From Glaciecola sp. HTCC2999 (lineage in GTDB: Bacteria > Pseudomonadota > Gammaproteobacteria > Enterobacterales > Alteromonadaceae): 50,445 nt of DNA. The notes beneath the pieces were generated by a model. It ran no database searches, was not told where the DNA came from, and saw only the letters and a list, made by a program, of their open reading frames with translations. This document shows positions 44,601 through 50,445 of the stretch, in pieces; within the stretch, counting starts at the first letter, position 1; each line of letters starts with the position of its first letter. Position numbers and translations under genes: made by a program. The stretch covers positions 36,289 through 86,733 of the forward strand of contig NZ_DS989816.1 of assembly GCF_000155775.1 (NCBI RefSeq). Reading direction: 5' to 3'.

Positions 44601-45493
44601 TAATGTGACATCCTGTTTCTGTGCGCTGAACGTAAACCATCACCTACAATATTCACCGATAGCACCATCAAAAATATAGCAAGGCCTGGCAGTAAAATAT
44701 TCCAAGGGGCAATATAAGCAGTAGATAGCGCATCTGCAATCATCACACCGAGTTCTGGCATTAACGTTTGAGCACCTAAATTTAAAAATCCTAAGGCTGA
44801 AATATCTAGTATCGCGATAGAAATAGCCAATGTACCTTGGACAATTAAGCGTTCTACCATATTAGGCAAGATGTTATAAATAAATAAAGCGGAAGATGTT
44901 GCGCCATCAAGTTTGGCGGTTAGGATGTAATCTTTACTCATTTCTTGGCGAACAAAATCACGTGTGACATGAACAAATCGTGGTATTAAGGCCAAGCCAA
45001 TCGCCAACATTGCATTAGTTAACCCAGTACCTAGCATTGCCATAATGATAATGGCAATTAATAAAGTGGGGGTTAGCATCAAAATGTCTAATATATGATT
45101 GATAAAACTGGAACGAAGACCTGCTGACATACCTGCTATGACACCTAATATAACACCAAAACACAATGCCACTAAGACCGTAATGATGCTAGAAAATAAT
45201 GTTATTTGAGTACCGTAAAATAAGCGGGTTAACATATCACGGCCTAATGCATCCGTACCTAAAATATGTAATATACTGCCATTATCATTCCATGCTGGTG
45301 GGAGCAGCACAGCATCGGTATGCTGAGTAGTTGGCTCAAATGGAGTCAGCAGTGGTCCTAAAATAGCCATAATAATAAAGAAAATTAATATCCCCAGTCC
45401 GGCAACTGCAACATGACGTTGTCGAAATTCACTCCAGGTCGCCTGTAACGGCGTTGGATAGTGTTCTTCTTCGTATAAACTAGTGTCTGGCAT
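44600..45493 (-). CDS. sapC: Peptide transport permease SapC
   Basis: Inner-membrane permease of the DppC/OppC class with about six helices (AVAGLGILIFFIIMAILGPLL and others) and the binding-protein-dependent transport EAA-like loop near DFVRQEMSKDYILTAKLDGA. The conserved ILGTDALGRDMLTRLFYGTQ is present. The frame is open to 45520, but MPDTSLYEEEHYPTP from 45493 corresponds to the known SapC start and gives 297 residues, overlapping sapB by 14 bp. Confidence 0.92.
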   Translation of the reverse strand: MPDTSLYEEEHYPTPLQATWSEFRQRHVAVAGLGILIFFIIMAILGPLLTPFEPTTQHTDAVLLPPAWNDNGSILHILGTDALGRDMLTRLFYGTQITLFSSIITVLVALCFGVILGVIAGMSAGLRSSFINHILDILMLTPTLLIAIIIMAMLGTGLTNAMLAIGLALIPRFVHVTRDFVRQEMSKDYILTAKLDGATSSALFIYNILPNMVERLIVQGTLAISIAILDISALGFLNLGAQTLMPELGVMIADALSTAYIAPWNILLPGLAIFLMVLSVNIVGDGLRSAHRNRMSH

Positions 45494-46502
45494 AAGCAAA
45501 CCTATCTCGGGTGGGATCAATCATCTGGCTCAAGCATTCAAGACTTAATGTCATCACCACGACCACCATTGCGACTAACAACATACCTGCGCGGATAGCG
45601 GGGAAATCTCGTTCATAAATAGCTTGGATAAGCCAGTCACCAATCCCTGGCCATGAAAATATGGTTTCAACAATCATGACATTTGTCATTAACGTAGATA
45701 TTTGCAACGCTAACAAAGGCAATACTGGTAACAAGGCATTACGCAATACATGTCTAAAGAAAATCGTAGAGGAAGGCAGTCCACGTGTTTGTGCACATTT
45801 GATGTATTCAGTTTGCAACACGTCAGCTACAGAACGGCGCGTCGTGCGCAGGAAAACAGCAAAGGCGATAAAAGACACTGATAATGTCGGTAGGATAAGG
45901 TGCTGCAGCGCATCATATAAAGCAGCTTGTTTATAGGGGACATCCGATAACCAAATATCCAGTAAGATAAATCCAGTGCGATGAGGGATATCAAATAATA
46001 AACTCAAACGGCCTGACATGGGTAACCATTGCGCTTGTAAACTGACGATTAATATTAATAATAACGCCAGCCAAAATACCGGGAATGAATACATCACCAT
46101 GCTTGATGACATAAAGATATTGTCGATTTTTTTGTGGTATTGCATACCTGCAATAAAACCTAATGGGATCCCAAGTACTAAAGCGATGGTGATAGCATAG
46201 AGACTTAATTCTAACGTAGCAGGTAACAAGCGCATAATTTCTGGATAAAGCGCATTACCTGTGGCGAAACTGACTCCCCATTCGCCTTCTAATAATGCTT
46301 GGATATAATACCAAAATGCCATTAATACATTGGTTTGTTCAGCGACTAGCATTAGGGTAGGTTGGTCTTGAATAAACTCAGCACCAAATAGATTTAACCA
46401 AGTATCTCCCGGAAAGAAGTAAGCTAATGCAAAGGACAACACCACTAAGATACATAATGTGATAAAGGTGAGGTTTAAAAAACGAAACAAGGTATTGATC
46501 AT
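45480..46502 (-). CDS. sapB: Peptide transport permease SapB
   Basis: Inner-membrane permease of the DppB/OppB class. The N-terminal helix (LNLTFITLCILVVLSFALAYFFPGD) is followed by a periplasmic loop and five further helices. The EAA-like loop lies around VLQTEYIKCAQTRGLPSSTIFFRHVLRNALLPVL, with VETIFSWPGIGDWL after it. The 340 residues are slightly more than E. coli SapB. Its start overlaps the sapA stop by 4 bp. Confidence 0.93.
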   Translation of the reverse strand: MINTLFRFLNLTFITLCILVVLSFALAYFFPGDTWLNLFGAEFIQDQPTLMLVAEQTNVLMAFWYYIQALLEGEWGVSFATGNALYPEIMRLLPATLELSLYAITIALVLGIPLGFIAGMQYHKKIDNIFMSSSMVMYSFPVFWLALLLILIVSLQAQWLPMSGRLSLLFDIPHRTGFILLDIWLSDVPYKQAALYDALQHLILPTLSVSFIAFAVFLRTTRRSVADVLQTEYIKCAQTRGLPSSTIFFRHVLRNALLPVLPLLALQISTLMTNVMIVETIFSWPGIGDWLIQAIYERDFPAIRAGMLLVAMVVVVMTLSLECLSQMIDPTRDRFAYARH

Positions 46503-48178
46503 GGACGCCCATCCTGGTTATCTATTTGTTGTACCTTGGGTGCTTTCACCACATTTTCAAACCGAATACTACCATAAGGGTTTATTGATAACCCCTTAAT
46601 GGAGTGTGCTTTAACTTGATAGCGATTAGCATGTGCAATAGGGACCAAAGGTATATCATGGGCGATAATATTATTAGCTTTGGCATATAAAGATGCTCTT
46701 AAATCGACATCAGGGATCCGGATTGCCGCATTAATTAATGCGTTAAATTCCGTATTACACCACATCGCTCGGTTAGTACCTGAAGGAATGGCTTCACAAC
46801 TAAGTAAGGGGCGATAAAAATTATCCGGATCACCATTATCTGCCGACCAGCCTATTAATACACTATCATGTTCCCCTTGGGAAAGTTTGTCACGAAATGC
46901 ATGCCAATCATAGGTTACAACAGTGACATCGACATCGACCGCAGCCAAGTAATTTTTAATCAGCTGTGCCATGCGTTTGGCATTGGGGTTATATGCGCGC
47001 ACAACCGGCATTGCCCAAAGTGTCATTTTAAAGCCCGCAGGGATATTGGCTTGATTGAGTAATTCTTTGGCTTTGATGGGGTTGTAACTTACTTCTTTAA
47101 TACTGCTGTTATAGGCCCAAGAAGAAGGGGGGATCAGCGAACGAGCTCGAGAGGCTGAATTGAAGTAAATAGCATCTAAAATCGAATTTTTATCAATTGC
47201 CATCGCCAAAGCTCGACGCACTATAGGCTGATCAAAAGGCGGTTTACTTGTGTTAAAAGCCCAAAAGCCAACATTTAACCCAGGCTCTTCTTCTACCACA
47301 ATGTTTGGCGTAGCACGCATGACATCAATCTCCGCTTGAGAGGGGTAGGCAATAGTATCGCACTCACCGGTGACTAACTTGGCAAAGCGAATGGCACTGG
47401 AAGGCGTAATGTCATAAATGAGTTGTGCAGATTGTGGCACACCACGCCAATAACCCAGATGTGGTAAAAAGCGGATAAATTGATTTTTTTGGTAAGCATC
47501 GAATTTAAATGGCCCAGTGCCGATAGGATAAAAATCGATTTGTGATTGACGGTTATCAACAGCTAACATATCGGCATACTCAGCGGATAAAATAACGGCA
47601 AAATCGGTAGCAAGATTAGCTAAGAAAGAAGAATCTCGTTCAAATAAACTGATCTCTATGCGATAACCATTGATACGCTTAATGGATTGAATTTTCTCAG
47701 CCAAATTCAAACTATCAAAATAGGGGTAACTGCCCCCATTTACTTCATGATAGGGATGACTAGGGTTGATCCAGCGATCAAAACTAAATAATACATCATC
47801 GGCGTTAAACGATCGCGTGGGTTGAAAATACTCGGTTTGATGAAACTCAACATTCCGTCTTAGCTGAAAAGTATAGGTTAATCCATCACTAGACACTAAC
47901 CAGCTACTGGCGAGAGCCGGTTGTATTCGACCTGTTTGCTCATCAAAATCAAGTAAACGGCTATATATTTGATGGGAGCTGACATCTGATGTCGTCGATG
48001 ATGTATCTAATTGTGGATTAAGATATGAAGGATTACCTTCAGAGCAATAAATCACGCCATCGGGCGCGATTGAATCAGAGAGATGTTGTTGTTGGATATC
48101 ATGGGACGGACCGCAGCCACTTAACCATAAGATAGGCAAGAATATAACCGGTGTGAATAGCTTGTGAAAGCGTATCAT
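46499..48178 (-). CDS. sapA: Peptide-binding protein SapA, predicted lipoprotein
   Basis: Periplasmic solute-binding protein (family 5 extracellular) that feeds the Sap transporter. The N terminus MIRFHKLFTPVIFLPILWLSGCGPS has a charged start, a hydrophobic core and a lipobox LSGC with Cys 22, so it is probably membrane-anchored. E. coli SapA, as I recall, has a conventional signal peptide. Family blocks include FNADDVLFSFDRWINP, GTGPFKFDAYQ and VRRALAMAIDK. The length is 559 residues. The ATG overlaps the pspF stop by 4 bp. Confidence 0.92.
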   Translation of the reverse strand: MIRFHKLFTPVIFLPILWLSGCGPSHDIQQQHLSDSIAPDGVIYCSEGNPSYLNPQLDTSSTTSDVSSHQIYSRLLDFDEQTGRIQPALASSWLVSSDGLTYTFQLRRNVEFHQTEYFQPTRSFNADDVLFSFDRWINPSHPYHEVNGGSYPYFDSLNLAEKIQSIKRINGYRIEISLFERDSSFLANLATDFAVILSAEYADMLAVDNRQSQIDFYPIGTGPFKFDAYQKNQFIRFLPHLGYWRGVPQSAQLIYDITPSSAIRFAKLVTGECDTIAYPSQAEIDVMRATPNIVVEEEPGLNVGFWAFNTSKPPFDQPIVRRALAMAIDKNSILDAIYFNSASRARSLIPPSSWAYNSSIKEVSYNPIKAKELLNQANIPAGFKMTLWAMPVVRAYNPNAKRMAQLIKNYLAAVDVDVTVVTYDWHAFRDKLSQGEHDSVLIGWSADNGDPDNFYRPLLSCEAIPSGTNRAMWCNTEFNALINAAIRIPDVDLRASLYAKANNIIAHDIPLVPIAHANRYQVKAHSIKGLSINPYGSIRFENVVKAPKVQQIDNQDGRP

Positions 48179-49308
48179 TGTAGGTCAGGACCTTCATCAA
48201 GTAAGCTATACTTTTTCAAGTAACCGCGCAGTTGATGGTAGGTTAAAGATAGTTTTTGAGCGGTTTTCTTTTGATTAAACTGACTATCTTTTAAGGCTTC
48301 TTTTATCATGGTAATTTCAAATGCCTGCGAGCGGGCTTTTAAGTCCAATGGAAATGTCATTGATGGAGTATTGTCGGGTGTTTTAGGGCTATTTGTCAAC
48401 GGTTCTTGAATAGTATTTGCCGGCACAGATTTGTCATACGTAGGTTCGTGACTGGGATCTGTTGATACACTTGAAGAAGGAGGTGTGTAACTAGCCGGTG
48501 GTGTTTTGATGCGTGTTTTAGGGCGATACACTGAAGCAAAGGGGTCAAGCACAATATTATGCACTGGTACATGGGCATTATTATTACGATATACGGCCCG
48601 TTCTACGACATTTTTAAGTTCTCGAATATTACCAGGCCAATCATATTGCATGAGTACATCAGTCGCTTTGCTTGTGAATCCACTAAACAGCTCCATCTCT
48701 AATTCGCGTGCCATATTAATAGCAAAATGCTCGGCTAATATCATAATATCATCAGGTCGTTCACGTAACGGTGGAATGGTAATCACATCAAAGGCGAGCC
48801 GGTCGAGTAAATCTGCCCTAAATTCACCATTGGCGGCTAGCGCGGGAAGATCTTCGTTAGTTGCAGCGATGAGGCGCACATCAACTTTCACTGTTTTTGA
48901 GCCACCCACGCGCTCAAATTCGCCATATTCGACTACCCGAAGTAACTTTTCTTGGATAGTGGCTGAGGTATTGGCTAACTCATCTAAAAACAGCGTCCCG
49001 TGATTAGCGACTTCAAAGCGCCCTTCACGCCGTTTGCTTGCTCCTGTAAACGCGCCAGCTTCATAACCAAATAATTCACTTTCCAGTAGACTTTCATTTA
49101 ATGCGGCGCAATTTAGCTTTTGATAATGCTGATCCCAGCGGGTAGATAAATAATGTAATCGCGCTGCGATAAGCTCTTTACCTGTTCCTCGCTCACCAAT
49201 GACTAATACCGGTTTATTGAGCGGCGCTATTTGGGAAATCTGTTCAAGCACTTCTAAAAACACATTAGCTTGCCCGATTAAATTATCTTGTTTACGAAAG
49301 CGACTCAT
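48175..49308 (-). CDS. pspF: Psp operon transcriptional activator PspF
   Basis: Sigma-54-dependent AAA+ activator without a receiver domain; PspA inhibits it directly. Walker A is GERGTGKE (38-45), the sigma-54 contact loop GAFTGA is at 85-90, and the C-terminal Fis-type helix-turn-helix is NQKKTAQKLSLTYHQLRGYLKK. ATG 49308 (MSRFRKQDNLIGQA) matches the family start; an upstream in-frame codon at 49344 is unlikely. The resulting 377 residues exceed E. coli (325), because of a Pro/Ser/Thr-rich linker of roughly 50 extra residues before the DNA-binding domain. It heads pspF-sapABCDF and is divergent from pspA. Confidence 0.94.
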   Translation of the reverse strand: MSRFRKQDNLIGQANVFLEVLEQISQIAPLNKPVLVIGERGTGKELIAARLHYLSTRWDQHYQKLNCAALNESLLESELFGYEAGAFTGASKRREGRFEVANHGTLFLDELANTSATIQEKLLRVVEYGEFERVGGSKTVKVDVRLIAATNEDLPALAANGEFRADLLDRLAFDVITIPPLRERPDDIMILAEHFAINMARELEMELFSGFTSKATDVLMQYDWPGNIRELKNVVERAVYRNNNAHVPVHNIVLDPFASVYRPKTRIKTPPASYTPPSSSVSTDPSHEPTYDKSVPANTIQEPLTNSPKTPDNTPSMTFPLDLKARSQAFEITMIKEALKDSQFNQKKTAQKLSLTYHQLRGYLKKYSLLDEGPDLQ

Positions 49309-49367
49309 AGTAATTTTTCTCTGTGTAGTAAAACAAACTAGCAAAAATGGTCATATATACTAATATT

Positions 49368-49385
49368 TAGTGTAATTCATTAAAC
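49368..49385 (+). promoter_or_regulatory. Probable PspF upstream activator site
   Basis: TAGTGTAATTCATTAAAC closely resembles the E. coli PspF site, TAGTGTAATTCGCTAACT as I recall it. It lies about 85 bp before the -24 element of the pspA promoter, at the right distance for an enhancer-bound activator. It is also near the pspF start, consistent with PspF autorepression. Strongly AT-rich DNA between it and the promoter could hold an IHF-type bend site. Confidence 0.6.
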
Positions 49386-49453
49386 AATAAAAAGGCTAAT
49401 TTTTTTAAAATAAATTAATCCAATAAAATCAATTATTTACATTTTTTATAAAG

Positions 49454-49469
49454 TGGCACGTTACTTGGA
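49454..49469 (+). promoter_or_regulatory. Sigma-54 promoter of pspA
   Basis: TGGCACG (49454-49460), 4 bp, TTGGA (49465-49469) fits the -24/-12 consensus TGGCACG-N4-TTGCW with one change, and has the exact GG-N10-G spacing. It is 32 bp upstream of the pspA start and faces away from pspF. Confidence 0.8.
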
Positions 49470-49501
49470 TATATTATGAGTAATTAATTAAGGAGTTACT
49501 T

Positions 49502-50173
49502 ATGAGCATATTTTCACGTTTTACCGATATTATTAATTCAAATATCAATTCCATATTAGATAAGGCAGAAGATCCACAAAAAATGGTTCGCCTGATTATT
49601 CAAGAGATGGAAGATACCCTAGTTGAAGTCCGTTCTGCATCGGCTAAGACAATTGCATCAAAAAAAGATATTCAATTGCAAATCGATAAACTGACACATC
49701 AAGCTCAAGATTGGTCTGCAAAAGCAGAACTTGCTATTAGTAAAGAGCGTGAAGATCTCGCACGAGCTGCACTACAAGAACGTAGTAAATGTAACAATAG
49801 TGCTGACGTGTTAGGTAACGAATTAGAGAATATCGACATTCAGTTATCCAAGCTGCAGATTGAAACCAGCCAACTACAAGAAAAATTAGCCGATGCAAAG
49901 GCGCGTCAGAAAACGATTCTATTACGTCAAGCTACAGCGACGTCTCGTTTGGATGTTAAAAAGACCTTAGATAGTTCAAAAGTCGAAGATGCGATGGGAC
50001 GATTTGAACAATACGAGCGCAAAATTAATGATATCGAAGCCCAGGTTGAAGCTTATGATTTAGGTCAGAAGTCATTAAATGATGAATTTGCCGAGTTAGA
50101 AGCGAATGACAAAGTAGAAGATGAATTAGCGGCATTAAAAACAAAAATGGCACAAAAGAATAGTGTTCAATAG
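49502..50173 (+). CDS. pspA: Phage shock protein A
   Basis: Peripheral membrane protein of the PspA/IM30 (ESCRT-III-like) family that binds stressed inner membrane and keeps PspF inactive at rest. The N-terminal amphipathic helix is MSIFSRFTDIINSNINSILDKAEDPQKMVRL. The rest is almost wholly coiled coil to about residue 220 (ENIDIQLSKLQIETSQLQEKLADAKARQ). The 223 residues equal E. coli PspA closely. AAGGAG (49490-49495) precedes the start. pspB follows after 62 bp. Confidence 0.97.
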   Translation: MSIFSRFTDIINSNINSILDKAEDPQKMVRLIIQEMEDTLVEVRSASAKTIASKKDIQLQIDKLTHQAQDWSAKAELAISKEREDLARAALQERSKCNNSADVLGNELENIDIQLSKLQIETSQLQEKLADAKARQKTILLRQATATSRLDVKKTLDSSKVEDAMGRFEQYERKINDIEAQVEAYDLGQKSLNDEFAELEANDKVEDELAALKTKMAQKNSVQ

Positions 50174-50235
50174 CGCTTAAGTTTATCCACACTTTTAGTA
50201 GCAACAACGCGTAAACACGAAAAGAGGACAATATA

Positions 50236-50439
50236 ATGGAAGAATTTTTTATCGTAGCAGTGGGCGTACCCATGATCTTATTCATGTTGTTTGTCGCCCC
50301 AACATGGCTGGTGTTACATTATCGCGGTAAACGTCAAATTAATAAGGGTCTATCGGAAAACGATTATAAAGATCTACAAATATTAGCGGACAAAGCCGAG
50401 CAGATGTCAGAGCGGATTAAAACACTCGAAACTATTTAG
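50236..50439 (+). CDS. pspB: Phage shock protein B
   Basis: Small inner-membrane protein of 67 residues that works with PspC to recruit PspA to the membrane and relieve PspF. One N-terminal transmembrane helix (FFIVAVGVPMILFMLFVAPTWLVLHY) is followed by a short cytoplasmic helix with the conserved DLQILADKAEQMSERIKTLE. AAGAGGA (50221-50227) is the ribosome-binding site. pspC would be expected just past the window end. Confidence 0.93.
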   Translation: MEEFFIVAVGVPMILFMLFVAPTWLVLHYRGKRQINKGLSENDYKDLQILADKAEQMSERIKTLETI

Positions 50440-50445
50440 ATACAG

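Noticed and set aside
48506..49003. 165-codon plus-strand frame opposite pspF
   Set aside because: Mirror of the conserved AAA+ coding frame with a low-complexity Ser/Arg composition; no recognisable protein.

Overview
This window is a chromosomal segment of a marine-type gammaproteobacterium. AT-rich coding DNA, two sodium-linked systems (a Mrp Na+/H+ antiporter and an oxaloacetate decarboxylase Na+ pump) and gene orders shared with Alteromonadales/Shewanella-like genomes suggest that group, but the exact genus cannot be fixed from the sequence. I see no phage, insertion sequence, integron or CRISPR array. It reads as core genome with one specialised stress locus.

Layout. 1-3.1 kb: lepB (cut by the window edge)-rnc-era-pdxH, then a TatD-family nuclease. 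3.9-8.8 kb: smp diverging from serB-radA, then ettA on the minus strand. 8.9-11.3 kb: an isolated lpxD and glyA. 11.4-17.3 kb: nrdR-ribD-ribE-ribBX-ribH-nusB-thiL-pgpA, facing xseB-ispA-dxs (isoprenoid precursors, 17.3-20.35 kb). 20.5-27.1 kb: a photo-oxidative stress locus, with an ECF sigma factor and its ChrR-type zinc anti-sigma factor on the plus strand and a tightly coupled five-gene lipid-modification operon on the minus strand (NTF2-like, SDR, FAD oxidoreductase, DUF1365, CFA-synthase-like methyltransferase). The operon's promoter, TGATCC-N18-TAAATA, closely resembles the RpoE/ChrR consensus of Rhodobacter. 27.2-31.8 kb: bamD, rluD and clpB. 31.8-37.6 kb: the mnh/mrp operon. 37.9-39.2 kb: pssA and a tRNA cluster (Ser-GCT, two identical Arg-ACG). 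39.2-42.8 kb: oadGAB behind a perfect PdhR-like operator. 42.8-49.3 kb: pspF-sapABCDF on the minus strand, diverging from pspA-pspB with a sigma-54 promoter.

How the genes work together. The ECF locus is the most interesting part. Its methyltransferase lacks two of the five bicarbonate-site residues of canonical CFA synthases, so it may make methylated or furan fatty acids (Ufa-like) rather than cyclopropanes. A stand-alone LON substrate-binding-domain protein sits directly upstream of the sigma gene. The psp/sap block is a membrane-stress module. The Mrp and Oad systems suggest an active sodium cycle. Several operons are coupled by 4-base stop/start overlaps, and three convergent gene pairs have almost no space, or overlapping ends, between them.
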